A DNA stretch of 64,000 nucleotides from Bacteroidetes bacterium RIFCSPLOWO2_12_FULL_35_15 (GCA_001769385.1 MEPB01000019.1:186001-250000); one strand, 5' to 3'. Shown: positions 17,245 through 27,454, numbered from the stretch's first letter. A program made the numbers and translations. The notes: generated by a model from the letters alone, not told the origin.

Positions 17245-18663
17245 TTATTTTTCTTTAACTCTCAGCATAATATTATATTTAGATCCTTCAAAACTCGATT
17301 TTGCCTGATAGAAAATATAATCAGCGGTATCCGTTTTTATTAATTTGAAATTGCCGCCCATATGCTCATTTTCATATTTATTTGAATAATCATTTGTAAA
17401 AATGGGATTGTTTTTATGCGCTGAAAAACTTTTTCCTCCATCTGTTGAAATATAAAATCCTAACTGAGTATCATTAACATTTCCTGATTTATCGAGGTAC
17501 ATTCTTTTGGTGATGTAATGATGCCAAGCTCCCATTTTAAATTTTTTTACTCCGGAGATCAGTAAGAAAATACTGTCGTTATGAATTTGTATAAAATTGG
17601 GTTCTGAACAACCAATATCACTTCTCCAACCCGTATGTTGATCAATAACCGGATTGTTTTTTGAGTTGATCCAATTAGTCAGATCGGTTGATCCTGCCAT
17701 TCCAACTCGTTCATCTCCATCTGAATTACGACCGTCATAAAACATAATAAATTCATTTTTCTGTTTTTTTACCTTTCCGTAAAAAACAGCTTCATCATTC
17801 CAGCTGCCAACTTCTCCAACGGATAAAACAGGATTTTGATTTATTTTATAAGGTCCAAGTAAGGTAGCATCTGAAATTGCGATTCCAATATTTCTTTTCC
17901 CTTTTGAATCATAACCATCCATAAATAAATACCATTTATTATTGTTGCGGATGATATCTGTTACGTATGGGGTTTGAGTTTGTTTACCTGCTTTATCCAT
18001 TGCCCATGTGCAATTTTTGAAATCAGATGATCTAAGAATTGGCGCTCCATTAATTGCCACCTGCCAATCGATTAAATTGTCTGACATCGCAGCATATATT
18101 TGAATTTTATTGGTATCACATTCGTTCACGATTAGGATCCATTTACTCAGTAAACTATCATATTCTATCGAACTAAATGAAATGCTTTTGCCACTAAACT
18201 CTGGCCAGATGGATGGATCAATAATTGGTTTTTTGATTAGATTATTGAACCCCGAAGGTTTTGTGTTCCAAAATACTATTCGTTGTTTTTCATTCGGCAA
18301 TCCATTTCCACGCAAAAGTTTCCCAAGATAAATAACATTATTTTTTGTATCGATTTTTTCAATTGCGCGGAGGTTTTCAACACCTGCATCATAAAGAGGC
18401 TTGTTTGTTCCCCATCCAATGATCCAGTTTTTGCAATTTGTGTTATTTAAATAAAAATCAGTTGGGAAATCTATTTTTAGGATTGAATCATTGTTTTGAA
18501 CTTCTTTTGCAAGTATGTATTTCCCTTCAAGTGTATTATCCCCTTCATAATTCAGGATCATGCAAGGTTCATTTAAAAAAGAATTGAAATTTTTCTTTTC
18601 TATGTTTTCAGAACAAGAAGCTATAATTAAAGGAAGAAATATCAGAAAAATTATTTTGTTCAT
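17245..18663 (-). CDS. Lipoprotein with five-bladed beta-propeller (GH43/GH32/GH130-like)
   Basis: 472 residues from the ATG at 18663. The frame is open for 8 more codons, but MNKIIFLIFLPLIIASCSE is a clear lipoprotein signal with lipobox IASC. The body repeats the five-bladed propeller pattern: WILIVNECDTNKIQIYAAMS, KWYLFMDGYDSKGKRNIGIA, NEFIMFYDGRNSDGDERVGM and a later SEPNFIQIHNDSIFLLISG. This resembles glycosidase clans that include GH43, GH32 and GH130. I cannot identify catalytic acids with certainty, and no SusC/SusD genes are near, so the substrate is unknown. It should be anchored to the outer or inner membrane. It is flanked by intergenic repeats. Confidence 0.75.
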   Translation of the reverse strand: MNKIIFLIFLPLIIASCSENIEKKNFNSFLNEPCMILNYEGDNTLEGKYILAKEVQNNDSILKIDFPTDFYLNNTNCKNWIIGWGTNKPLYDAGVENLRAIEKIDTKNNVIYLGKLLRGNGLPNEKQRIVFWNTKPSGFNNLIKKPIIDPSIWPEFSGKSISFSSIEYDSLLSKWILIVNECDTNKIQIYAAMSDNLIDWQVAINGAPILRSSDFKNCTWAMDKAGKQTQTPYVTDIIRNNNKWYLFMDGYDSKGKRNIGIAISDATLLGPYKINQNPVLSVGEVGSWNDEAVFYGKVKKQKNEFIMFYDGRNSDGDERVGMAGSTDLTNWINSKNNPVIDQHTGWRSDIGCSEPNFIQIHNDSIFLLISGVKKFKMGAWHHYITKRMYLDKSGNVNDTQLGFYISTDGGKSFSAHKNNPIFTNDYSNKYENEHMGGNFKLIKTDTADYIFYQAKSSFEGSKYNIMLRVKEK

Positions 18664-18756
18664 CTTGCTGTTTTGTAAATGTTGCAAAGCGCCACTAATT
18701 TACAAAAAGTTTGATCTCTTATCCCGTTATAAATATATTTTAGTCCAACAAATTTC

Positions 18757-18794
18757 CACGCACAGTCTTCGACAAACTCTGACTGACAGCGCAC
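18757..18794. repeat. CTTCGACAAACTC repeat, copy 1
   Basis: CGCACAGTCTTCGACAAACT followed by CTGACTGACAGCGCAC. It is close to 58261-58296, which reads CGCACACTTCGACAAACTCA and then GTGTGACCTTCGCAC. Both copies lie between genes. AGTC...GACT-type symmetry around the centre is partial. Confidence 0.55.
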
Positions 18795-18882
18795 ATTGGA
18801 CTATTTTGTAAATTCAATTGGTGTTAAAATTAATTAAATGAGTTAACTCAAGAACCAAAGAAGGGTTGGGGCATGTTTTTAA

Positions 18883-18932
18883 AACTTTGCGTCTTCGCGC
18901 AGGAGTATATCCTGAGCGAAGTCGAAGGACGG
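18883..18932. repeat. AACTTTGCGTCTTCGCGC / CCTGAGCGAAGTCGAAGG repeat, copy 1
   Basis: This 50-base unit recurs in opposite orientation at 59626-59673 with only scattered differences. It contains two parts often seen separately in bacterial intergenic repeats: AACTTTGCGTCTTCGCG and CCTGAGCGAAGTCGAAGG. A related AACTTTGCGCCTTTGCGG lies at about 63300-63317. Confidence 0.65.
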
Positions 18933-18964
18933 CAACATAATCAAATAAGGGGAATAAGGATTTT

Positions 18965-21900
18965 CTAATTCCCTATCTTTATTGTTACATTTCCACCTTG
19001 ATCATTTGAATCACTTTCTTTATCACCACCTTTAAATGTTTTTGTATTGTTATCAGGACTGCGATCAATAAGTTTGTTATAAGGATCAATTCCGACTTTA
19101 ACAGGCTCTTCATTTACAATGATCTCAAAATCCATTTTATTTTTATTGATCTTGCGTTTTTGTAAATACAATTCAGTTTCTGTTTTTTTGCCATTCACTT
19201 CTTTGCTTCCAAAAATTCCAATATCAATCCAATCATTAAACGTCACATCTTTCATTCGGCCAACGCTGTCGGCTTGCATTTTTTTACTTTCTACTGAAAT
19301 TTTCACTAAGTATTTTCCATCTTTTGTTTTTGTGTAAGTACATTTAGTGGTTTTGTTTTCATATAAAGTGATCGTCTCAAACATATCATGGATAATGTAT
19401 TTTAAACTATCGGGTGTAACTTGCTTCAGAAGATTAATAAACTCGATCGAATTGGTATAAGGCGGTTCCTGGTAGGCTGTTTGTTTAATATAGTTGGCAA
19501 GTGTAGCATTTAAGGAATCTTCACCTATATAATCTTTCAGTGCATACATAATCACACTTCCTTTGTTATAATGAATGTATTGCTGGTCTTCCACTAACAT
19601 TAATGGAAGCTCTTTTTTGTCTTCCTGTGTACGGCCTAGTAAATATTTATTCATTTCATATTTCAGGAATTTTTTCATGGCTTGTTTTCCAAATTCTTTT
19701 TCCATCACCATCATTGCGGAATATTGCGACATGGTTTCTGACATCAATGTAGAACCTTGTACATTTCCTCCGATAACCTGATGTGCCCACCATTGATGCG
19801 CTACTTCGTGTGAGATAACATAAAAAGGATAATCGATAGATTCAGCATCTTTGTCATCTACCTTTGCAATAAAGCCAATCCCTTCTGAAAAAGGAATGGT
19901 GTTCGGAAAGGATTGAGCAAATGTGGCGTAACGAGGAAACTCTATGATACGAACTTGTTTGTGTTGGTACGGACTGAAATTCTTAGTGTAATAATCCAAT
20001 GATTTTTTTATTCCATTGATCATTCTATCTAAATTGTATTCATGTCCTTTGTTGTAATAAATTTCAATTGAAACAGTTTTTCCTGAACCAATATCAATCC
20101 ATTTATCACGTTTTACTTCATAACGAGCGGAAAGGAAAGAATAAAAATTTAAGATCTTACAATCCATTTTGTACTGATAATATTTCCTTCCATCCTTTTC
20201 CCATTCTTTTTGTAAATATCCGGGAGCCAGTGCAATTTGATCTTTCGAGGTGCTTACTATACATTCAAAATCTATCCAGTCGGCATCATTACTAATGTAA
20301 TTATTCATTCGTGCAAGACTGTCATTTACATTTGCCATGCGTTCTTTTTTTCCTAAGCCGTTCTTTTTTCTAGTGGAATTATCACTTAATTCCGAGTTTG
20401 GATTATAGCCGATACTTGGTAAGATCATGCTGTTAAAAAAAGTACCATTATAAACAATCGTTGTAGAAGCAGTCGTTTTAAATCCTTTAGGGAAATAATC
20501 AATATCCATTGTCATTTTTATTGAATCGCCAGGCTGTAATGGTTTTTCAAGTTTGTAGATCATAAAACCATTCGTTGTATCATTAAGAACTTTTGTGGAA
20601 AGTTTATTAAAAGTTAATGCCTTCAGATTTATTTCTGTATTTAAATTTACAATAATGCTATCAAGTGGTTTATTGTGCTTGTTTTTTAAAATATAATAAC
20701 CTTTCATTTTTACTCCGCGCTTAAGTGGGAAAATAGCTGCGTCCCAATTTGCAGCAATAATGCGTGGTTGTGGTGTTTTTTCAAAATGTTTATATTTTTT
20801 CTCGAAGTTGGCGGATTCTTTTTCTTGTTTTTTAGAAGAACTATTTTTGTTTAAGATATTTGTATTGTAAAAAATATATCCCCCTGCAATTGTAAAAATT
20901 AAAACGCCTGAAACTAATGTTAATCTTATGTTTCCTGTGAACAAAGGTTTAGCGATACGCAAACGGTTTTTAAATCCTTTTTCTTTTCCACGCACCCAAA
21001 GTAAATTGGAAACGGCTATTAATATTAATGCGAACCCGATCCAATATGATTTAAAAATAAGGAAGGGAAATAAACTGTGTCCGTAACCATTCATATCTGA
21101 ATATTGCAGAACAGGACCGTTACTGTTAAATTGATACAATCCATTGTTCCATTCCAACAAAGCAAATGCAATGGGTAATACAGCAATTATCAATGCAGAA
21201 ATAAAATATCCAACATATTTATTATTGGAAATAACTTGCACAGCCATACAGAGTACGCAAGAAATTGCCATGCTGATCAGATTAAATCCAAACAATTCTT
21301 TTAAGTACAATAGTATTTCAAAATGATAATATCCTTTATATATCTGGATACCGATTCCTGTAAACATGATCACTAAAAGCAATACTGCCTGTACCAGAAT
21401 CAATGCAGTTAATTTAGATACAAAGCTTATCCAAGGCGCAATTGGAGCTGCACCAATTAGTTCATCCACTTTCGCATCACGTTCGCGCCAAACAACTATT
21501 CCTCCATAGAACACGATGAGTATGGACATAAAAAGAGAAAATAAACTCAATCCGATTTCCAGGATCTGATAGGTTACCGGATAAGTTGCTGTCCCATAAA
21601 TAAGTGATAAGAAAGGAGAAATTATAATAAATAATGCAATGCTTATCAGCACAATTATGATGAAGAAAATACTTTTCACAATTTTATTGAATTCAAACTT
21701 TGCTAAGAACCAGGTTTGGTATAAATTAAATTTTGACGAAAAAGTTTGTGTTGCTGTAGGCACATCTGCCAACGAATTTACAGGCGCTGAAGCAATGGAA
21801 AAAGTCTCTTTCTTATTTCTTGAAAAGAATGAAACAGGAGAATTAAACTGACTGAATTGAAATTTCCAATAGGTTGCAATGGTAATAAAAAGTCCTATTC

Positions 21901-22654
21901 CAATCCAAAGTAAACGATTGTAAAGCATTACTCCTTCAAAAGGAATTCCCAATGTGTTTTGTTCAACAGGGGTCCAATATTTGGTGATCTTACTAAATGC
22001 TTGCGTTCCGAAAGGTTCTATAACAGCTGCCACTGTCTGGTTGTCGATATCAGAAAGCAATGCGGGTATTATATTTTTTATTAATAAAAGGACGATACAA
22101 CCAATATACCCGGCAATCATGTTTCTTGTAAATGTTACTAATGAAAAGAAAATGGCACCAACCAATAATGTATTGGGTATAATAAATAAAATAAATGGTT
22201 GCAGATAGTTCATCAGTTTGAATGGGCCTAGTTTTTCGGCTTCAATTCCAGGGAAGGTGCAAGCAAGCATGTGCCCGAAAACACTTCCCGAAAGAACAAA
22301 TAAAGCAACAAAAAACACCGCTGAAAAGCGGCCAAACATATAACCAAATTTGCTGATTGGTTTGGTGAATAAAAGAGGGTGCATATTAAATTCGAAATCT
22401 TTATACACTGCAGGTGCAATGATTGTAACAAGTATGATCACACCAATTAAATTCGTGTTCAATGAGTTTAGTAATCGTGCAATAGCGCTGGCAGAATTTA
22501 TGATGATGTTACTGTCAGAACTCGAAGTGCCAAGCAAACCCGCTCTTCCTGCAGTTACTAAAATAGAGAGTGCGAAAAAGATAAGAAAGAAAATATATAC
22601 GGAGGGTCTTTTAAACCAGAGTTTTAATTCGAAGAGAAAAATTTGTTTGAACAT
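18965..22654 (-). CDS. ABC-2 type permease fused to M1-family metallopeptidase
   Basis: 1229 residues from the ATG at 22654. The frame runs 32 codons further, but MFKQIFLFELKLWFKRPS is the usual start of ABC-2 permeases. The N-terminal half (about 1-610) holds two sets of roughly six membrane helices with a cytoplasmic loop between. Then comes a transmembrane anchor (LTLVSGVLIFTIAGGYIFY) and a periplasmic peptidase of the M1 type, with zinc site HEVAH in VISHEVAHQWWAHQV near residue 948 and the downstream Glu in LMSETMSQYSA. The ATPase encoded next upstream completes an exporter. A single chain that exports and trims, or senses, peptides at the membrane is plausible. Such fusions are known in Bacteroidota, but the substrate is not. 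The C-terminus is rich in Asp, Lys and Gly. Confidence 0.93.
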   Translation of the reverse strand: MFKQIFLFELKLWFKRPSVYIFFLIFFALSILVTAGRAGLLGTSSSDSNIIINSASAIARLLNSLNTNLIGVIILVTIIAPAVYKDFEFNMHPLLFTKPISKFGYMFGRFSAVFFVALFVLSGSVFGHMLACTFPGIEAEKLGPFKLMNYLQPFILFIIPNTLLVGAIFFSLVTFTRNMIAGYIGCIVLLLIKNIIPALLSDIDNQTVAAVIEPFGTQAFSKITKYWTPVEQNTLGIPFEGVMLYNRLLWIGIGLFITIATYWKFQFSQFNSPVSFFSRNKKETFSIASAPVNSLADVPTATQTFSSKFNLYQTWFLAKFEFNKIVKSIFFIIIVLISIALFIIISPFLSLIYGTATYPVTYQILEIGLSLFSLFMSILIVFYGGIVVWRERDAKVDELIGAAPIAPWISFVSKLTALILVQAVLLLVIMFTGIGIQIYKGYYHFEILLYLKELFGFNLISMAISCVLCMAVQVISNNKYVGYFISALIIAVLPIAFALLEWNNGLYQFNSNGPVLQYSDMNGYGHSLFPFLIFKSYWIGFALILIAVSNLLWVRGKEKGFKNRLRIAKPLFTGNIRLTLVSGVLIFTIAGGYIFYNTNILNKNSSSKKQEKESANFEKKYKHFEKTPQPRIIAANWDAAIFPLKRGVKMKGYYILKNKHNKPLDSIIVNLNTEINLKALTFNKLSTKVLNDTTNGFMIYKLEKPLQPGDSIKMTMDIDYFPKGFKTTASTTIVYNGTFFNSMILPSIGYNPNSELSDNSTRKKNGLGKKERMANVNDSLARMNNYISNDADWIDFECIVSTSKDQIALAPGYLQKEWEKDGRKYYQYKMDCKILNFYSFLSARYEVKRDKWIDIGSGKTVSIEIYYNKGHEYNLDRMINGIKKSLDYYTKNFSPYQHKQVRIIEFPRYATFAQSFPNTIPFSEGIGFIAKVDDKDAESIDYPFYVISHEVAHQWWAHQVIGGNVQGSTLMSETMSQYSAMMVMEKEFGKQAMKKFLKYEMNKYLLGRTQEDKKELPLMLVEDQQYIHYNKGSVIMYALKDYIGEDSLNATLANYIKQTAYQEPPYTNSIEFINLLKQVTPDSLKYIIHDMFETITLYENKTTKCTYTKTKDGKYLVKISVESKKMQADSVGRMKDVTFNDWIDIGIFGSKEVNGKKTETELYLQKRKINKNKMDFEIIVNEEPVKVGIDPYNKLIDRSPDNNTKTFKGGDKESDSNDQGGNVTIKIGN

Positions 22655-22662
22655 AATTTTGG

Positions 22663-22766
22663 TATTGAGATATGAGTATTGAGATATGAGTATTGAGACA
22701 TTAGATAAGTGATGTGAATAATTAAGATTAATATTTTTCTCAAATCTCACATCTCATATCTACTAT
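22663..22766. repeat. TATTGAGATATGAG tandem and inverted repeat between ABC genes
   Basis: Two full TATTGAGATATGAG units and a partial third lie at 22663-22698. The far end, ATCTCACATCTCATATCT, is roughly their reverse complement, so the 100-base gap between the ATPase and permease genes can fold on itself. The right end runs into the TAG stop of the ATPase gene. Confidence 0.6.
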
Positions 22767-23633
22767 CTAATTCGTTATCGTTGCAAAATAAACATCTTCC
22801 AGGTCTGCATTTACTATGGTGAAGGAAGCATCAGGTTGTGTATCAGAAAATATATGAACCTGAATTTTACCTTCCACCACTTTAGTAGAAATTACACGAT
22901 GTTTCATTTTTAGTTCATCCAATTGTTCTTTATCTATCAATTTCATCCAGATTTTCCCTTTCATGTCTTCAATGGTTTGAGCCGGTTTGCCGGAAAGTAA
23001 AATACTTCCCTGATTCATGATAACCATATTCGAACATAAGTTGCGGACATCATCCACAATATGAGTAGAAAGAATAACAATAACCGTTGAACCAATTTCA
23101 CTCAGTAAATTATGAAAACGATTACGTTCCATCGGATCCAAACCTGCTGTTGGCTCATCCACGATTACCAATTTAGGATTGCCTAATAAAGCTTGTGCAA
23201 TTCCAAATCGCTGACGCATCCCCCCTGAAAAATCACCAATATTTCGTTTGCGGGCTTCAAATAAATTCGTTTGATTTAACAATGCTTCACAAACTTCTTT
23301 ACGTTCTTTGGGATTTGCAATTCCTTTTAAAATTGCAAAATGATTCAACATATCTACGGCAGATACTTTCGGATAAAATCCAAAATCCTGAGGCAGATAA
23401 CCAAGTATTTTTCGTACTTCGTCTTTTTGCCTGAGTACATCAATATCTCCAAACAGGATGCTTCCGCTATCGGCTTCCTGCAATGTTGCGATCGTGCGCA
23501 TGAGGGATGATTTGCCTGCACCATTGGGGCCCAGCAAACCAAACATTCCGCTGCTTATCTCCATGTTAATATTGCTCAATGCTTTTAACCCGTTTGAATA
23601 GGTTTTTGAAAGGTTCGTGATTGTTAACTTCAT
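22767..23633 (-). CDS. ABC transporter ATP-binding protein
   Basis: 288 residues. Walker A is GPNGAGKSS, the Q-loop region is GYLPQDFGFYP, the signature is DFSGGMRQRFG, and Walker B is LVIVDEPTAGLDP, followed by the switch His in LSTHIVDD. This is the ATPase of an ABC-2 type exporter. It is first in the operon, 112 bases before the permease-peptidase fusion, with a repeat between them. It energises that fusion at the inner face of the cytoplasmic membrane. The C-terminal 70 or so residues are a typical exporter extension of unknown role. Confidence 0.96.
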   Translation of the reverse strand: MKLTITNLSKTYSNGLKALSNINMEISSGMFGLLGPNGAGKSSLMRTIATLQEADSGSILFGDIDVLRQKDEVRKILGYLPQDFGFYPKVSAVDMLNHFAILKGIANPKERKEVCEALLNQTNLFEARKRNIGDFSGGMRQRFGIAQALLGNPKLVIVDEPTAGLDPMERNRFHNLLSEIGSTVIVILSTHIVDDVRNLCSNMVIMNQGSILLSGKPAQTIEDMKGKIWMKLIDKEQLDELKMKHRVISTKVVEGKIQVHIFSDTQPDASFTIVNADLEDVYFATITN

Positions 23634-23979
23634 GGAATAATTTTTTATTTAAAATTCTAAAATATAATCGGTTTCAAAACATTCCTTTTTACAAATGGTA
23701 ATAATAAATGATTAAAGGAAAATTGGTATTATGACGCTAAGCTAATTGATTTGTTACAATTTAATATAAACTGTTAGGAACTTCTTCTTTTTTGGTTAAA
23801 AAATAAATGGAAAAACAATTTTACGTTCTTCGGGGCTAACCCGAAAATGTTTTAAGATACCAATCGTGATGTTTTTTTTGCTCTGGATACAAGGTTTGCA
23901 AAGGTTCATACTAAAAATGTTAATGCAATTTTTCTTCCATTCATTTCTAAATGAATTTTACCTGATCGAAATAAATAAA
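23634..23979. other. Intergenic region between ABC operon and GH3 gene
   Basis: A 346-base AT-rich gap holding the promoter of the ABC operon and the 3' flank of the GH3 gene. A short symmetric TTCGGGGCTAACCCGAA lies at about 23837-23853. I see no gene and no clear terminator. Confidence 0.4.
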
Positions 23980-26913
23980 TTATTTTTTTAAAGTACTATA
24001 GATCACTTCCTGAATTTTACTTCTGATACCTGATTTTGCCAGTTTATTATCATCTGCATCCGGGTAAACCCTGTTAGATAAAAATATATAAACCAGTTGG
24101 TTTTCAGGGTCGGCCCAAGCTAGAGTTCCTGTAAAACCTGCATGTCCGAAACTTAAATAAGATACACAGCTGCAAACCGGACTATCTTTTTCAGGATTCA
24201 TTTCCGGTTTATCAAATCCAATTGCTCTTCTGTTATCTTTACAGTACTGACATTTTGTACACTCAGAAATAGTTGCTGTGTCGATATAGCGTACCCCGCC
24301 ATATTCTCCTTTGTTCAGGTACATTTGCATCAGCACAGCTAAATCATTAGCATCAGAAAATAATCCGGCATGACCTCCAACACCGCCAAGCATAGCTGCT
24401 CCCTGATCATGCACATCACCATGTATTAACTGCTTACGGAATTTTGCATCAAATTCTGTCGGTATAATTCTATCAAGATCAAATTTTGCCAATGGTTTAT
24501 AAGTCATTGTGGATAAGCCAAGTGGTGCATAGAATGTTTTTTGAACATATATATTCAAAGCAGCTTGGGTTTCTTTTTCAATAATTCTTTTGAGATAATA
24601 ATATCCGAGATCGCTATACACATATTTTCCAGGATCTTTTATCGGAGAATCAGCAATTTGTTTATAGATCGTATCTTCATAATTTTTGTTGATATACATG
24701 TCATTCGCAACACGCTTTGTGAAAAAATCATTCGGTGTGGTATTGTATATTCCTTCTTTATAGCTTCCGTCTTTTTTTACCGTCTTCATCCAAAAAGGTA
24801 TCCAGTCTTTCAATCCTGCTTGATGAGTTAGCATTTCGCGCAATACAATGCTTTGTTTGTTCGAGCCATTCAACTCGGGTAAATAATAACATAACTGTTC
24901 ATCAAACGAAACTTTTTTATCGTCCACTAATTTCATTAATGAAAGTGTCGAAGCTGCAATTTTAGTAATGGAAGCCAGATCGTACAGATCATCATTCTTA
25001 ACTTTTATTTTATTTTCATAGGTGTGATAGCCAAATGATTTTTGATAAATTACTTTTCCGTTTTTTGCAACTAAGATCTGACAACCGGGAAATACTTTAT
25101 CCTTAATTCCTTTTTTAGCAATACTATCAATCTTATTTAATTTTTTTGAATCAATCCCAATCTCATCCGGTATGGTATATTTAAACCGTACAGTATTTGT
25201 TTCAATGCCCATACCGGCTTTGAAATAAGAACCCGATGTGACAGGTAATTTTCCTTTTGCGCCAATGCCGCCAAAAATTAATTGCGCAGAATAACCAGCA
25301 CTATAATCATTCTCTTCATAACTCATGATCACCGCATCAGCAAATTGTAAACTGTCTATTTTTGCCAGTATGTATGGGTTTGCGGCAACATTTATAATCA
25401 CTTTGTTTTGTTTGATAACGGTTTTTAACATCGATAAAACCTGTGAGGTTAATCCGAAATATTTATCAGGTTTATTGTTTGTATTGTTAATATGAACAAT
25501 TACAAGATCGAAGTTCTTTAGCTGTGTTAAAACCGTGTCAAACTCTTTTTGTCTGGCATCTTTATCAACTCCAAAATGTGTAATAGGAGCATAGTTGGAA
25601 AGTGTCTGTTGGAAAATATTCAGCTCTTTATAACCCAGCGATAAGGAGGCAATCTTAAGCGAATCAAGTTTTTGAAGTGGAATAAGATTGTTTTTATTTT
25701 GCAACAGGGTGAGTGATGCTTCCGTTAATTTTCTGTTTATTACTTCTGCATTTATAGGGTTTAAATCGTTTGTAAGATTTTTTATTTTAATTTTTGAATA
25801 CTGATTCAGTCCTGCCCATTGCTTTGCCAACAAAATTTTCATGCAACGTTTATCAATTTCATCTTGTGTGATATCACCGCTGTCAACAGCCATTCTGATC
25901 TGCCTGATCGCAGTGGGAACATCTTCGGGAAACAATAAAACATCATTCCCGGCAATCAGTGCTTTTACATCTGCTTCACCGGGTTTATAAAATTTACTTA
26001 CGCCTTTCATGTTTAATGCATCAGTAAAAATCAGTCCTTTAAAACCCAGTGAATCTTTCAGTAAACCTGTTACTACTTTATTGGAAAGTGTTGAAGCCCG
26101 GTTGCTTGTTGTATCCAAGGCAGGAACAAATAGGTGGGCCACCATTACACTTCCCAAACCTTGTGAAATTAGTTCTTTGAAAGGATATAATTCCAAAGTG
26201 TCCAGATGTTCACGTGATGATTTGACAGTTGGTAATGTTTTATGTGAATCGCTATCCGTATCCCCATGTCCGGGAAAATGCTTCGCATTAGCAAGTACCC
26301 CATTGTCCTGCATTCCTTTCATATACATTGCTGCTTTTCGGGCAACATTGTATTTGTTTTCTCCAAAAGAACGATTGCTGATTACAGGATTCAAGGGATT
26401 ATTGTTTACATCTGCTACCGGAGCAAAATTTATTTGCATGCCTAAACGCTTGCATTGCCGGGCAATTTCGGCACCCATTTCATAGATCAAGGTGTCGTTT
26501 TGAATGGCACCTAATGTCATTTGGCGAGGAAATTTTGTAGTGCTGTCAAGTCGCATGGCTAATCCCCATTCGGCATCAATCGCAATAAATAAAGGTGTTT
26601 TTGAGCAGGATTGATAGCAATTGCTAAGTATAGCCTGACGAACAGGGCCACCTTGAAAAAATATCAAACCTCCAATTTTATATTGAGTAACTAATTTTTT
26701 TATTTCCTTAACATGTGTTTTGTCTTTGTTGGAATAGGCTGCAACCATGAATAATTGTGCAATACGTTCATCAGGCGTTAACGATTTAAAAACAGAATCA
26801 GCCCAATGTGTATTTGACAAATAAAAAGGAGGATCTTGTTTTTTTTCCTGAGGAATAAAACTTACAGAAATAACAGTAAAGACAGATAGTATAAAAAAGA
26901 ATAATTTTTTCAT
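23980..26913 (-). CDS. Glycoside hydrolase family 3 / beta-lactamase-type serine hydrolase fusion
   Basis: 977 residues from the ATG at 26913; the 12-codon extension ahead of it does not fit a signal peptide. The start MKKLFFFILSVFTVISVSF is a signal sequence. The GH3 part (about 35-390) resembles NagZ: KHFPGHGDTDSDSH carries the Asp-His general acid pair, and FTDALNMKGV carries the nucleophile Asp. A GH3 C-terminal domain follows (to about 600). The rest is a class C beta-lactamase/DD-peptidase-like domain with SITK as the S-x-x-K motif, YSD in YVYSDLGYYYL in place of Y-x-N, and GHAGFTGT as the last motif. It probably cleaves N-acetylglucosamine-type units and an ester or amide in cell-wall material. 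This fusion is widespread in Bacteroidota. Confidence 0.93.
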   Translation of the reverse strand: MKKLFFFILSVFTVISVSFIPQEKKQDPPFYLSNTHWADSVFKSLTPDERIAQLFMVAAYSNKDKTHVKEIKKLVTQYKIGGLIFFQGGPVRQAILSNCYQSCSKTPLFIAIDAEWGLAMRLDSTTKFPRQMTLGAIQNDTLIYEMGAEIARQCKRLGMQINFAPVADVNNNPLNPVISNRSFGENKYNVARKAAMYMKGMQDNGVLANAKHFPGHGDTDSDSHKTLPTVKSSREHLDTLELYPFKELISQGLGSVMVAHLFVPALDTTSNRASTLSNKVVTGLLKDSLGFKGLIFTDALNMKGVSKFYKPGEADVKALIAGNDVLLFPEDVPTAIRQIRMAVDSGDITQDEIDKRCMKILLAKQWAGLNQYSKIKIKNLTNDLNPINAEVINRKLTEASLTLLQNKNNLIPLQKLDSLKIASLSLGYKELNIFQQTLSNYAPITHFGVDKDARQKEFDTVLTQLKNFDLVIVHINNTNNKPDKYFGLTSQVLSMLKTVIKQNKVIINVAANPYILAKIDSLQFADAVIMSYEENDYSAGYSAQLIFGGIGAKGKLPVTSGSYFKAGMGIETNTVRFKYTIPDEIGIDSKKLNKIDSIAKKGIKDKVFPGCQILVAKNGKVIYQKSFGYHTYENKIKVKNDDLYDLASITKIAASTLSLMKLVDDKKVSFDEQLCYYLPELNGSNKQSIVLREMLTHQAGLKDWIPFWMKTVKKDGSYKEGIYNTTPNDFFTKRVANDMYINKNYEDTIYKQIADSPIKDPGKYVYSDLGYYYLKRIIEKETQAALNIYVQKTFYAPLGLSTMTYKPLAKFDLDRIIPTEFDAKFRKQLIHGDVHDQGAAMLGGVGGHAGLFSDANDLAVLMQMYLNKGEYGGVRYIDTATISECTKCQYCKDNRRAIGFDKPEMNPEKDSPVCSCVSYLSFGHAGFTGTLAWADPENQLVYIFLSNRVYPDADDNKLAKSGIRSKIQEVIYSTLKK

Positions 26914-27097
26914 TAATGAAACAGGTTTTTCACAACAGTAAACAATCAAATCAGAATGTTAAAAATACTCTTAATAGAAGGAGGTAATTGGCCGGCATTT
27001 TTTAACTTTTCAACTTTTTGATGTTGATGGAAATTTCTATTCACATACACCATATTCTAATAAATCAAGCAGTTTTGTGAAAATTACAGGTAAACTT

Positions 27098-27454
27098 ATG
27101 TTCAAAAAAATATTTAATCTGATGGTATTAATGATCAGCGTTCTGCTCGTTAATCTGCTTACCGGTTTTATTACCAATTATATTGTTCATTATAAAATAG
27201 ACCTTAACCCTTATAAATTTACAATTATTGCAATGTTTGCCCTGGTTTTTATTCTCGTTCCTTCGTATCGTTATTTGAGTTCCCGGATCGAAATTTTAGT
27301 CGCGAGAGTATTGTTATCAGGAAGTAACTCATTTGGAAAAACACTGGGGTTAATTTTTTCGTTTATCCTGGTTTTTAGTGTTTTGTTTGCAATTTATTTA
27401 CATCAATGGTTTCAAATAAATGTAGTGGTGGAAATAAAAAACAAGCTGTTTTGA
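27098..27454 (+). CDS. Small three- or four-helix membrane protein, unknown
   Basis: 118 residues from the ATG at 27098; a GTG at 27077 would add seven residues. Hydrophobic stretches are NLMVLMISVLLVNLLTGFI, FTIIAMFALVFILVPSY and LGLIFSFILVFSVLFAIYL. A central polar piece reads YRYLSSRIEILVARVLLSG. I do not recognise a family. It is on its own between the GH3 gene (divergent) and mutL (same strand, 170-180 bases downstream). Confidence 0.6.
   Translation: MFKKIFNLMVLMISVLLVNLLTGFITNYIVHYKIDLNPYKFTIIAMFALVFILVPSYRYLSSRIEILVARVLLSGSNSFGKTLGLIFSFILVFSVLFAIYLHQWFQINVVVEIKNKLF

Noticed and set aside
26009-26485. 158-residue frame opposite the GH3 gene
   Set aside because: It lies wholly inside the catalytic GH3 region on the other strand and shows no domain or start context.
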